This document shows positions 53,498 through 61,926 of a DNA stretch of 64,000 bases, piece after piece. How positions within the stretch are numbered: position 1 is the stretch's first letter; every line of letters starts with the position of its first letter. This DNA is from Rhizobium rhizogenes NBRC 13257 (GTDB lineage Bacteria; Pseudomonadota; Alphaproteobacteria; Rhizobiales; Rhizobiaceae). The notes under the pieces were generated by a model, which had not been told where the DNA came from, searched no databases, and saw nothing but the letters and a program-made list of their open reading frames with translations. The stretch is from positions 186,001 to 250,000 of the forward strand of contig NZ_BAYX01000003.1 in the NCBI RefSeq assembly GCF_000696095.1, read 5' to 3'. Both the position numbers and the translations under genes were made by a program.

Positions 53498-54400
53498 TCA
53501 AAGACCCAGCAGATGATGCTTGGCGACCGTCGTGACTTCGCGCGTCAGGTCAACCAGCCGATCAGCGGCAAGGCGGTTCATCTGCCAATAGAGGAGGACG
53601 TCCAATGGCGTTTCCGGGATGAGCTCGACCAGCCGGCCGGACGCCAGGTGCTCACGCACGAGGGCCGCCGGGTTCATGCCCCATCCCATGCCGGAAAGGC
53701 TGGCTGCGACGAACCCTTGCGTCGACGGCAGCCAATGCGCCGGAGGGCTCAGATCTTCCCCGAACACCTGACGCATCCACCGGCTCTGGAGCCTGTCTTT
53801 TTGGTTGAAGGTCAGCGCGGGCGCTTTGCCAATGGCCTGTGCCGTGACACCCTGCGGGAAATGCCGGGCAATGAAATCCGGGCTTGCCGTTGCATGATAG
53901 CGCAGCGCACCGAGAGACATGCGCCGGCAGCCCGAAACCGGCTTTTCCAGACTGGTGACCGCGGCGACCACCTGACCCCGCCGCAGCCATTCGGCGGTAT
54001 GGTCCTCGTCATCGATCGCGATGTTCAGCAGATATGGCGAGCGGTTGGCGAAGTTCGACATGGCCGTCAGGAACCATGTTCCGAGACTGTCGGCATTGGT
54101 CGCGATGTGCAGCGTCACCCTCGGTTCGGGTTCTGTCGGATCGACAAGGGAGGGTAAATGCCCGAATAGCTCGATTTCGAGCATGCCGACATTTTCCATG
54201 TGCCGGCAGAGCCATTCTCCCTTCTCGGTCGCGATGCAGGGATTGCCCCGTACGATCAGAACGATGCCGAGGCGCTCCTCGAGCTGTTTCACGCGTTGCG
54301 AGACGGCTGAGGGCGTCACATTGAGAAGGCCTGCGGCCTTCTCGAAGCTGCCTGTTTGAACGACCGTCGAAACGGCGCGGAGAGCGGAATAGTCGAGCAT
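53498..54400 (-). CDS. LysR-family regulator of the ArgP/LysG type
   Basis: Regulator of 300 residues. The N-terminal HTH (about 1-60, LDYSALRAVSTVVQTGSFEK, VTPSAVSQRVKQLEERLG) has the LDYxAL start typical of ArgP/LysG/IciA proteins. The ligand-binding domain follows at about 90-295. ArgP-type proteins activate arginine/lysine exporters when the amino acid is in excess. The gene is divergent from a LysE-family exporter with a 98-base gap, the standard arrangement, so the ligand is probably lysine or arginine. Confidence 0.92.
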   Translation of the reverse strand: MLDYSALRAVSTVVQTGSFEKAAGLLNVTPSAVSQRVKQLEERLGIVLIVRGNPCIATEKGEWLCRHMENVGMLEIELFGHLPSLVDPTEPEPRVTLHIATNADSLGTWFLTAMSNFANRSPYLLNIAIDDEDHTAEWLRRGQVVAAVTSLEKPVSGCRRMSLGALRYHATASPDFIARHFPQGVTAQAIGKAPALTFNQKDRLQSRWMRQVFGEDLSPPAHWLPSTQGFVAASLSGMGWGMNPAALVREHLASGRLVELIPETPLDVLLYWQMNRLAADRLVDLTREVTTVAKHHLLGL

Positions 54401-54413
54401 GGATTAGTTTTTC

Positions 54414-54436
54414 TTAATTGGGATTAGCAGCATTAA
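54414..54436. promoter_or_regulatory. Candidate operator between LysR and exporter genes
   Basis: TTAAT (54414-54418) and ATTAA (54432-54436) form an AT-rich inverted repeat in the divergent promoter gap, with GGGATTAG between them. The position suits the ArgP/LysG-type activator; the exact site is uncertain. Confidence 0.35.
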
Positions 54437-54498
54437 TTACCCTAAACAAGCGACATGCGATAGCGGACAACTCACGATATCCAGGGAGCGTTCGAGGC

Positions 54499-55107
54499 AT
54501 GAATTTTCCGGTTTTTGGGACAGGCCTGATGATGGGACTAAGCCTCATCGTCGCGATCGGTGCACAGAACGCCTTCGTGCTCCGCCAGGGGCTGCGCAAT
54601 GAGCATATATTCGCCGTCTGCTTCGCCTGTGCATTGTCGGATGCCGTGCTGATCACGCTGGGCGTGAGCAGTTTCCGGCAGATCGCCGCCTTGCTGCCCT
54701 GGCTCGATCCGGTCATGCGCTATGGAGGAGCAGCGTTCCTGATCTGGTACGGAGCGAAAAGCCTCTATTCCGCTTTTCGCTCGTCAGGTGCTTTGGGGGT
54801 TCAGGACGCGGGTGCATCGAACTTTCGGGCGACCCTCCTCACCTGCCTTGCTCTCACCTGGCTCAATCCGCATGTCTACCTCGATACGGTCATGCTGCTC
54901 GGTACGATCTCGACGCGCTTTCCGGGATATGAGGTCTCCTTCGCGGCGGGCGCTGTAACCGGCTCGTTTCTGTTCTTCTTCTCGCTCGGCTATGGCGCGA
55001 TCTGGCTGCGGCCGATCTTTTCGAGGCCGGCATCCTGGCGGATTCTGGAAACGGTCATCACGCTGACAATGTGGATGATTGCCCTGAATCTGTTGAGACA
55101 GACGTAA
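54499..55107 (+). CDS. LysE/ArgO-family amino-acid exporter
   Basis: Inner-membrane exporter of 202 residues with about six hydrophobic segments. LysE landmarks are GLSLIVAIGAQNAFVLRQGL near 13-32, FACALSDAVLITLGV near 42 and LALTWLNPHVYLDTVML near 118. It exports basic amino acids in its best-known members. The ATG at 54499 is preferred; the frame is open 27 codons upstream, but that part covers the operator and the promoter gap. The divergent ArgP-type regulator at 53498 supports arginine/lysine export. Confidence 0.93.
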   Translation: MNFPVFGTGLMMGLSLIVAIGAQNAFVLRQGLRNEHIFAVCFACALSDAVLITLGVSSFRQIAALLPWLDPVMRYGGAAFLIWYGAKSLYSAFRSSGALGVQDAGASNFRATLLTCLALTWLNPHVYLDTVMLLGTISTRFPGYEVSFAAGAVTGSFLFFFSLGYGAIWLRPIFSRPASWRILETVITLTMWMIALNLLRQT

Positions 55108-55184
55108 CCGCATTCTGTGGTGGGCCTGTAACAGGACGGCGCGGCGTCAGCAGCCCGTCGTAAATTCTCCCTATAATTATCCGG

Positions 55185-56099
55185 CTAATTAGATTCGCCC
55201 GCCGATGAGCAGAGGTTTTTGCGCGAAGCCAGGAAATCGATGAAGGTGCGGACCTTGGCGGAAAGGTACTTTCTGCTGGGATAAACGGCGTGGAGGGTCG
55301 CGCTGAATTTGACGGCATCGGGCAAGACCAATTCCAGCCGGCCTTCGGCAATGTCGGTTTGCGTCATCCATACAGGCAGAAAGACAAGCCCCATGCCCTC
55401 AAGCGCCGCCAGATGCAGCATGATCTCGTTTTCACTTTGCATGACGGGGCGGAAGTTCACCGTCTCCGGCCCCTGCGGCCCCTTGAACGTCAAGCTGCCG
55501 CTCGCGTTTATGCCGCTATAAAGCAGCAGCGAGTGGCCATTGAGATCGGTCAGTGCGACCGGACGGCCGGTGCGCGACAGATAGGCGGGAGCCCCGACAA
55601 GATGAAAGCCGACCTCCATCAATGGGCGTGCGATAAGGCTGGGGTCTAGCCGCTCGGGTGTCGTCGCCCGTAGGGCAAGATCGAAGCCTTCATCCACGAG
55701 ATTGACGATCCGGCCGCTGAGATCCATGTCGAAGCGCACATCAGGATAGCGCTGATGATACTCAGCAATCGTGCGGGCTATGAGCGTATTTGCAATCCAA
55801 ACGGGAGCGCTGAATTTCAAGATCCCGCGCGGCATGACCGTGACGTTGCTGACGGCGGCTTCCACTTCGTCCAGCCCGTCGAGCATTTGCCTGGCTTGAT
55901 TGAAATAGAGCATGCCGGTTTCGGTGATGCTGACATGGCGGCTGGTTCGGTTCAGCAGCCGGGTTCCGAGGCGGCTTTCCAGGTGCATCACATGCTTGCT
56001 CGCCATCGCCGGCGAGAGACCAAGACGATCCGCCGCAGCCGTGAAGCTCTTAAGCTCCGCCACCGTACAGAAGACCCGAAGGCTCGTTAACGTATCCAT
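55185..56099 (-). CDS. LysR-family transcriptional regulator (CrgA-like group)
   Basis: Regulator of 304 residues. The N-terminal HTH (about 1-60, LTSLRVFCTVAELKSFTAAA, LSPAMASKHVMHLESRLG) and the FDLALRATTPERLDPSLIAR segment near 138 place it in the large group that often controls quinone, aldehyde or drug responses. It is divergent from the dioxygenase gene at 56235 with a 135-base gap and probably controls that set. AT-rich sequence near 56105-56125 may include its site. Confidence 0.92.
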   Translation of the reverse strand: MDTLTSLRVFCTVAELKSFTAAADRLGLSPAMASKHVMHLESRLGTRLLNRTSRHVSITETGMLYFNQARQMLDGLDEVEAAVSNVTVMPRGILKFSAPVWIANTLIARTIAEYHQRYPDVRFDMDLSGRIVNLVDEGFDLALRATTPERLDPSLIARPLMEVGFHLVGAPAYLSRTGRPVALTDLNGHSLLLYSGINASGSLTFKGPQGPETVNFRPVMQSENEIMLHLAALEGMGLVFLPVWMTQTDIAEGRLELVLPDAVKFSATLHAVYPSRKYLSAKVRTFIDFLASRKNLCSSAGESN

Positions 56100-56234
56100 C
56101 GATCATCAACATATAGGAAATGTTCCTTCAATGTAAGGCGCATTGATCAACTTGTGTGAAAGGCTCAGTTTCGACGGACGAGAAGGAAAAACCTTCCTAT
56201 CGGTTTTGCACCCGCTGCTTCGCAAGGATAGACT

Positions 56235-57086
56235 ATGACGACCGAACTCCGCCTTCCGACCTATTTCGTCAGTCATGGCGGCGGTCCCTGGCCGTATATC
56301 ACCGACGACTTCCGCCGTAATTTCGACAGGCTAGAGCAATCGCTGATCGAGATGCGGGCGGAGCTCGACAACGCACCCAAGGCGATCCTCGTGGTCTCGG
56401 GTCATTGGGAGGAGCCGGGCTTCACCATCTCATCCGGTGCCAGACCGGGTATGGTCTACGACTATCACGGTTTCCCGGAGTACCTCTATCAGATCAAATA
56501 TGACGCGCCCGGTTCGCCCGCGCTTGCAAAGCGCGTGCTGGATCTTCTGCAGGCACGCGGTTTCGATGCCGGACTTGATCCGGCCCGCGGCTTTGACCAC
56601 GGCACGTTCAGCATCATGAAGCCGCTCTATCCGGATGAGAATATTCCGGTCGTTCAGCTCTCACTGGATGCCAGCTACGATCCAGCGCTGCACCTTGAGG
56701 CCGGGCGCGCTCTGGCGCCGCTGCGTGACGAGGGCGTGCTGATCATCGGCAGCGGCCTCAGCTATCACAACCTGCGGGAAATGCGGGGCAGCAGCGGCCA
56801 TGAGCCTTCCCGCCAATTCGACGCCTGGCTCCAGCAGACGCTGGTTCACTCCTTGCCGCATGAGCGGGCCGAGCGGCTGCTGGAATGGGAGAAAGCTCCC
56901 TTCGCCCGTGCCGCGCATCCACAGGAAGATCATCTCATCCCGCTGATGGTGGCGGTGGGTGCCGCCCGGGACGAACCCGGCGCCGTGACCTATCACCAGA
57001 CTGACTTCGCGGGCGGGCTCACCGCATCCAGCTTCCGCTTCGGCAATGCGCCCGGAGCGCCTCTATCCAAAGGAGGAACCCAATGA
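56235..57086 (+). CDS. Class III extradiol dioxygenase family protein (DODA-type)
   Basis: Metal-dependent protein of 283 residues related to 4,5-DOPA/extradiol ring-cleavage dioxygenases and E. coli YgiD. Metal-site histidines are visible at His14 (FVSHGGGPWPYI), His57 (VVSGHWEE) and His122 (GFDHGTFSIM), with a further one in TYHQTDF near 253. The fold segments GMVYDYHGFPEYLYQIKYDA and VLIIGSGLSYHNL are typical. It overlaps the next gene by four bases (ATGA) and faces a LysR regulator. The substrate is probably a catechol or quinol (inference). Confidence 0.9.
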   Translation: MTTELRLPTYFVSHGGGPWPYITDDFRRNFDRLEQSLIEMRAELDNAPKAILVVSGHWEEPGFTISSGARPGMVYDYHGFPEYLYQIKYDAPGSPALAKRVLDLLQARGFDAGLDPARGFDHGTFSIMKPLYPDENIPVVQLSLDASYDPALHLEAGRALAPLRDEGVLIIGSGLSYHNLREMRGSSGHEPSRQFDAWLQQTLVHSLPHERAERLLEWEKAPFARAAHPQEDHLIPLMVAVGAARDEPGAVTYHQTDFAGGLTASSFRFGNAPGAPLSKGGTQ

Positions 57087-57457
57087 GCGACACGACGTCG
57101 AGGCCGATTGTCTACTTCAAGAACAACTGCCCCTTCTGCCTGAAGGTGAAGCTGTTCCTGCTCGAAGCCGGCATGATGGACGATGTGGAGATCCGTGAAT
57201 TCGAGCCGGGATCGAAGCAGGAGAAAGAGATTCGCGCCGAACTCGACACTCGCCTCGAGAAGGTGAGTTTCCCTTCAGCCCAGCTCGAACCCGGTCGCTA
57301 TATCGCTGAGTCCGACGACATCATCGCGTTTCTGGCCGCTAGGTCGGGCCGAGAGCCCGCCAGCATGCCGGTGCTTAACAACTATGTTGAAGGCGCGCTC
57401 AAGCCAATGCTGAAGCTCTGGAAAGAGAATCTCGAGCTTAAAGCTGCCGCCGCCTGA
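57083..57457 (+). CDS. Glutaredoxin/GST N-terminal domain protein
   Basis: Thioredoxin-fold protein of 124 residues. The redox motif CPFC is at Cys16-Cys19, as in glutaredoxins, after a first strand RPIVYFKNN. The cis-Pro region is VSFPSAQLEPGRYIAESDDI near 60-80, resembling GST N-terminal domains and glutaredoxins. A short helical tail (about 95-124) replaces a complete GST C-terminal domain. It probably reduces disulfides or glutathione adducts produced by quinones (inference). It is coupled to the dioxygenase by overlapping start and stop. Confidence 0.88.
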   Translation: MSDTTSRPIVYFKNNCPFCLKVKLFLLEAGMMDDVEIREFEPGSKQEKEIRAELDTRLEKVSFPSAQLEPGRYIAESDDIIAFLAARSGREPASMPVLNNYVEGALKPMLKLWKENLELKAAAA

Positions 57458-57487
57458 TCACCCGAACAGCCATCCAGGAGAAATACC

Positions 57488-57910
57488 ATGCCCAACACGG
57501 CCAAATGGACGCCCCATATCCTCGCCATCTTGCGGATCGTGACCGCGCTGCTGTTCCTTGAACATGCGACGATGAAATTCTTCCAGTTCCCGGCGGCGAT
57601 CCCGGGCGTGCCCTATCCGCTGCCCGCCATCATGCTGGTCGCCGGCGCAATCGAGATCGTGACCGGATTGTTGATGACGGTCGGATACTACGCCCGCATT
57701 GCAGCCTTCGTCGCCGCAGGCGAAATGGCCGCCGCCTATTGGATGGCCCATGCGCCACAGAGCTTCTGGCCGGCGCTCAATATGGGCGAGCCCGCCATCA
57801 TGTTCTGCTTCATCTTCCTTTATCTCGCCTTTGCTGGTGCGGGCAGCTGGGCGCTCGATAATGTCTGGCGCCCGTCCACGAAAGAGGTGTCGCTCGCCAA
57901 AGGCGCGTGA
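57488..57910 (+). CDS. DoxX-family membrane protein
   Basis: Inner-membrane protein of 140 residues with four hydrophobic segments (about 10-28, 47-70, 75-92 and 100-120). The LRIVTALLFLEHATMKFF segment near 14-31 and LVAGAIEIVTGLLMTVGYYA near 50-70 are DoxX/DoxD landmarks. Members occur with redox and quinone-stress genes and may interact with the quinone pool. CAGGAG lies nine bases before the ATG, 30 bases after the previous stop, so it is part of the same transcript. Confidence 0.9.
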   Translation: MPNTAKWTPHILAILRIVTALLFLEHATMKFFQFPAAIPGVPYPLPAIMLVAGAIEIVTGLLMTVGYYARIAAFVAAGEMAAAYWMAHAPQSFWPALNMGEPAIMFCFIFLYLAFAGAGSWALDNVWRPSTKEVSLAKGA

Positions 57911-58007
57911 CCTTCAATCAATGCGCTCCCCTAGCCCGGGAAGAGAAATAGTCCCCGTCAAACCGATCAAACACACTCCCTGATGGGAGCCTTTAAAGGA
58001 CGCCTCG

Positions 58008-58622
58008 ATGAAACTGCTGCACATTGATTCCAGTGTTCTCGGTGATAACTCCGTCAGCCGCATTCTCTCGGCCGAGATCGTCGCCCGCCAGAAGGCACTG
58101 CACCCTTCGATCGATGTCATCTATCGCGATCTGGCCTTGGATGTTGCAAGCCACCTTTCGGGCGGTCACATCGCTGCCCGGCACGGTGCACCGATAGAAG
58201 AACAGGGCCTGCGTGGAGACATTGCCAAAGGCGACGAATATCTGACCGAGCTGCTCGGTGCCGATATCATTGTCATCGGAGCCCCGATGTATAATTTTTC
58301 GGTCTCTTCTCAATTGAAGGTTTGGATCGACCGTATCGTCGTCGCGGGTCGCACATTCACGTACAACGATACCGGCGAGGTTCGGGCCCTGGTCTCTCCG
58401 TCGAAGAAGATCTTCATTGCTTCCACACGCGGCAGTGCCTATGCGCCGGGCTCGCCTTATGCCGCATTTGAACATCATGAAAGCTACCTCAAGGGCGTTT
58501 TTGCCTTTCTCGGCCTGCATGATGTGACCATCGTTCGGGCAGAAGGCCTGGCATTCGGCCCTGAAGCCAGAGATGCGGCTATTTCCCAGGCTCGCGGCGA
58601 GATTTCGTCAATCTCTGCCTAG
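58008..58622 (+). CDS. azoR: FMN-dependent NADH-azoreductase / quinone reductase (AzoR)
   Basis: Flavoprotein of 204 residues that reduces quinones and azo compounds with NADH in a two-electron step. The flavodoxin-like fold begins KLLHIDSSVLGDNSVSR, followed by the FMN-binding GAPMYNFSVSSQLKVWIDRI near 90-110, the TRGSAYAPGSPYAAFEHHE segment near 140-160 and LGLHDVTIVRAEGL near 168. The length is typical. It closes the quinone-related gene set starting at 56235; its downstream hairpin is a likely terminator. Confidence 0.93.
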   Translation: MKLLHIDSSVLGDNSVSRILSAEIVARQKALHPSIDVIYRDLALDVASHLSGGHIAARHGAPIEEQGLRGDIAKGDEYLTELLGADIIVIGAPMYNFSVSSQLKVWIDRIVVAGRTFTYNDTGEVRALVSPSKKIFIASTRGSAYAPGSPYAAFEHHESYLKGVFAFLGLHDVTIVRAEGLAFGPEARDAAISQARGEISSISA

Positions 58623-58665
58623 GCATCCGAGCCCGGCAATCATCGTCAAGCACGAAAATTCCCAC

Positions 58666-58700
58666 GCAAATAGGCTGCCCCAACCGGGCAGCCTATTTGC
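58666..58700 (+). terminator. Terminator after azoR
   Basis: GCAAATAGGCTGCCC (58666-58680), loop CAACC, then GGGCAGCCTATTTGC (58686-58700). The perfect 15-pair stem has AT-rich ends that supply a short U-rich 3' side. It lies 44 bases after the azoR stop. Confidence 0.75.
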
Positions 58701-58826
58701 ATTCCTCTCTCGCCGAACAAGGGACAGACTTCAATTTTCGACGGATATGTTCTCAATTATGCACCGGAATTGATTCTATCCGGTATTCTGATCGAACCCG
58801 CCGACGACCCACGATAAGGACATGTG

Positions 58827-60470
58827 ATGCAAGGAATAACGATCGCGCTGGCGCTTTTGGCCATGGTGGTGGTCAGCGGGACGGTGACCCGGATTCTGCC
58901 GATTGCGGTGCCTTTGCCGCTGATCCAGATCGGACTGGGGATGCTGGTCGCCGTCGTGACGGGCCGGGCGGTCGAGCTGGATCCGTCGATCTTCTTCCTG
59001 CTCTTCCTGCCTCCCGTGCTGTTTCTGGATGGCTGGCGCATCCCGAAGGAGGGACTGCTGCACGACAAGGGCATCATTCTCGAACTGGCGCTCGGCCTTG
59101 TGCTTTTCACCGTTCTCGGGGTCGGCATCTTCATTCACTGGATGATCCCATCTGTGCCGCTGCCCGTCGCTTTCGCGCTGGCGGCAATCCTGTCGCCCAC
59201 CGATCCCATTGCCGTTTCGGCGATATCGGCGCGCGTTCCGATCCCGAAGCGATTGATGCACATCCTGGAAGGTGAATCTCTCCTCAATGACGCATCGGGC
59301 CTTGTCTGCATGCGTTTCGCCGTGGCTGCGGCGGTGACGGGAGCCTTCTCCGTCGGCGAGGCAGTCACCACATTTCTGTGGCTTGCACTGGGCGGGATCG
59401 CCATTGGTGTCGGTCTGACATGGGCCGTCACGCGCACGCGCGACCTTGTTTCCCGCAAACTCGGAGAGGACACCGGCTCCCATATCCTGATCAGCCTGCT
59501 GATCCCGTTCTGTGCCTATCTCGCCGCTGAGCATTTTCATTGTTCGGGCATTCTAGCTGCTGTCGCCGCCGGGATCACCATGAGCTTTGTCGAACGTCGC
59601 GGTCGGGCGCTCGCCATTACACGGGTCAGAACACAAACCGTCTGGGATACGGTCCAGTTCGCGATGAACGGCATGGTCTTCGTGCTTCTTGGACAGCAGT
59701 TTCCAAACATCGCTTCCAGCGCGGCGAAAGTCGTGCGCGAGACCGGTCACGGTCATCCGATCTGGCTGGTCATCTACGTCGCGGCCATCACGGCGGCGCT
59801 TGTGATCATGCGGCTGAGCTGGGTCTGGATTTCCCTTCGCTTCACGCTTTTTCGCGCGGCAAGGCGAGGGGAGACCATAAGGACACCGAGCTGGAGGCTC
59901 GTGGTTGCGACATCGCTTGCCGGCGTTCGCGGCGCGATTACCCTTGCTGGTATCCTGACGCTGCCTTTGGCACTGGACGACGGCAGCGCCTTTCCGGCGC
60001 GCGAGCTTGCGATCTTCCTTGCCGCAGGTGTCATCATCACCTCGCTGGTCCTGGCGAGCGTCTTTCTTCCCTTTCTGCTGAAGAATCTCGATCTGCCCCC
60101 CGAGCCGACACATCGGCAGGAGGAGGACGCGGCACGGATCGCAGCGGCAGAGGCGGCCATCAAGGCGATCCAGGCGGCCCAGCACCGAATGGGCGAAGGG
60201 CGGAGCGATGCCGATTTTTACTCGGAAGTCGGGGCAAGGCTCATGGAATTTTATCGCGAACGCATCGACGGGCGTTCCAAGACGGGCGATGAGGCCGAGC
60301 AAGTGCAGCGAATGGAGGATATCGAACGCGCCCTTCGGCTATCGGGGCTTCGTGCCGAACGCGATGCGATTTTTGGGATGGCCCGCGCGCGAAAACTTCC
60401 CGAGGCGACAGCCAAGACACTGGTTCGCGAAATAGATCTGCTCGAGGCACGTTTGGTATCCAGCACGTAG
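58827..60470 (+). CDS. Na+/H+ antiporter of the CPA1 family
   Basis: Inner-membrane cation/proton exchanger of 547 residues. About 12 hydrophobic segments occupy 1-415. The ion-site motifs LSPTDPIAVSAI near 122 and GESLLNDASGLVC near 145 are diagnostic of CPA1/NhaP-type exchangers. The C-terminal 420-547 part is hydrophilic and helical (RIAAAEAAIKAIQAAQHRMG), probably a cytoplasmic regulatory tail. The ATG at 58827 with AAGGA six bases before it is preferred to a GTG at 58824. It is not obviously linked to its neighbours. Confidence 0.93.
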   Translation: MQGITIALALLAMVVVSGTVTRILPIAVPLPLIQIGLGMLVAVVTGRAVELDPSIFFLLFLPPVLFLDGWRIPKEGLLHDKGIILELALGLVLFTVLGVGIFIHWMIPSVPLPVAFALAAILSPTDPIAVSAISARVPIPKRLMHILEGESLLNDASGLVCMRFAVAAAVTGAFSVGEAVTTFLWLALGGIAIGVGLTWAVTRTRDLVSRKLGEDTGSHILISLLIPFCAYLAAEHFHCSGILAAVAAGITMSFVERRGRALAITRVRTQTVWDTVQFAMNGMVFVLLGQQFPNIASSAAKVVRETGHGHPIWLVIYVAAITAALVIMRLSWVWISLRFTLFRAARRGETIRTPSWRLVVATSLAGVRGAITLAGILTLPLALDDGSAFPARELAIFLAAGVIITSLVLASVFLPFLLKNLDLPPEPTHRQEEDAARIAAAEAAIKAIQAAQHRMGEGRSDADFYSEVGARLMEFYRERIDGRSKTGDEAEQVQRMEDIERALRLSGLRAERDAIFGMARARKLPEATAKTLVREIDLLEARLVSST

Positions 60471-60507
60471 TTGCTTTCGGCCGGGTACTCACCGTCGCCT
60501 ATGCCGC

Positions 60508-61086
60508 TTACAACGTGTTTGCTCTGCCCGTTGACCCGGTTCGGATACCCCAGGAATTTATCGCATCGCCAGCCCGTCCGTTGGCAAGATCGAACTCGTT
60601 GATCATCAGGCCGGGCAGAAAGAATGCATTGTGCGCCTGAGCCGCAAAGTTGCTCTCATAGTGTGAAGGGGTGAGCGCATAGGTGGCGAAGAGGCCGACG
60701 CTCCGGCCGCGGAAGTCCGTCCGCTCGAGAAAGCTCATGATGGGTGTTGCAACGGTATTCCACCACACCGGGCCTCCGACGAGGATCAGATCATAATCCG
60801 ATACGTCAGGGGGATCGCCGAGCAACGCGGGAAGCGTACCGGTTTCAAGCTCGTATCTCGATCGCTCCGCCGCCTTGCGGATGTCGGAGGGGTAGGGGTC
60901 TGCCATTCTGATCTCGAAAAGCTGCGCGCCAACATGCGCCCGGAGCTTTTCCGCAACCGATCTGGTGTTCCCCGTATAGGAATAGTAGGCAAGCAGTATC
61001 CTGGGGGGGTCTGCTGCGAAGCTCCAGCTTGGAACGATCGCCATAGCGGCCATCGAGGTGAGCATAGTACGGCGAGAAAGCTGCAT
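60508..61086 (-). CDS. Exported flavodoxin-like protein with Tat-type signal
   Basis: Protein of 192 residues. Arg5-Arg6 in QLSRRTMLTSMAAMAIVP and cleavage near SFA|ADP indicate Tat export, unusual for a flavodoxin. The FMN phosphate loop is YYSYTGNTRSVAEKL near 35-49, and the second flavin loop is in LVGGPVWWNTVATP near 101. Its exported form may take part in periplasmic redox reactions; folding with FMN before Tat export would explain the signal type (inference). It has no partner gene in the same direction. Confidence 0.88.
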   Translation of the reverse strand: MQLSRRTMLTSMAAMAIVPSWSFAADPPRILLAYYSYTGNTRSVAEKLRAHVGAQLFEIRMADPYPSDIRKAAERSRYELETGTLPALLGDPPDVSDYDLILVGGPVWWNTVATPIMSFLERTDFRGRSVGLFATYALTPSHYESNFAAQAHNAFFLPGLMINEFDLANGRAGDAINSWGIRTGSTGRANTL

Positions 61087-61184
61087 GCCCTTACTTCCTT
61101 TTCAGAGGCTCGTTGCGAGCGGCCGGCTCATCTCAATATTTTTTCAACATGAACCGCATCGATTGAACGTCGTTGAACACCTGC

Positions 61185-61406
61185 TCATGCCCTTGCGGAT
61201 TGTGGCTCGCGATGAAGATGTGAGGGCATCGTCTCGTTGAGGAGCAGGGCGAGATTCGCGGGATCGCTTTCACCTTCGTCCGCAAATCTCATGAGTTCCC
61301 GCGCGGCGATGATCGCGGGTTGGTCGGAAAGCCTCAGATCGTGGTGGGAGCAGAAGTCTTCCAGCACTTTGCGCAATATTGCGATCTGCGATAGCTCGAT
61401 GGCCAA
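61185..61406 (-). CDS. Unknown 73-residue protein with TTG start
   Basis: I do not recognise this protein. It begins MAIELSQIAILRKVLEDFCS, followed by AIIAARELMRFADEGESD, and looks fully helical with no signal peptide. The TTG at 61406 has AGGAGG eight bases upstream, a strong ribosome site that decides the start; the frame stays open to 61589 but without other support. A single Cys is at about 19. It stands alone between the flavodoxin-like gene and the efflux operon. Confidence 0.6.
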   Translation of the reverse strand: MAIELSQIAILRKVLEDFCSHHDLRLSDQPAIIAARELMRFADEGESDPANLALLLNETMPSHLHREPQSARA

Positions 61407-61926
61407 TTTCTTATCCTCCTGTTGGTTTCGACATTGCCGAACGTGCAGTGAATTTCGAACCGGAAGATAGGCCAAGCATGTCGCAGCTTTGTGCCGAAGA
61501 TGTAGACGCATGTCGCGGAGCACGATGCGGCTCGGCCAAGGCACGAAGACAGGCTCATCTTGACAATGCCCGGGCCAACGCAGTGCCAAGCCCCACGTTT
61601 TTCAGGAGCTCTGCTCCGCTTTGGCCCTTGTCGTCACGGCGCGGGGCTCTTGCTGCGTCGCAGCATCGGAGCGCGCGTTAATTGCCATAAAGTTGCGACA
61701 GCTTGTTACAAATTGGCCCGTGCCGGGCACATCCCTGCGACAGCCGCCGTGTAGTTTGCCGCCTCCAAAGTCCCCAAGACGTCGACGGAGTTGAGCACGA
61801 TGGTTCCGACCTCATACCCTTTGAAATGCAAAGTATCGGCCACGCGATCTAAGGGCGAGCCGACCGGCGGTCACTGCCGGCGCGACCGCTGATCGCCATC
61901 CCCGCCCATCAGATATGGAGTTCCAT
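61407..61926. other. 520-base gap before the RND efflux operon
   Basis: It should hold the promoters of the small - strand gene and of the efflux operon. AT-rich sequence near 61678-61715 (TTGCCATAAAG, TTGTTACAAATT) could be part of a promoter but the spacing is not ideal. No supported gene, RNA or long repeat is seen, and no regulator gene is adjacent to the efflux operon inside the window. Confidence 0.5.
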
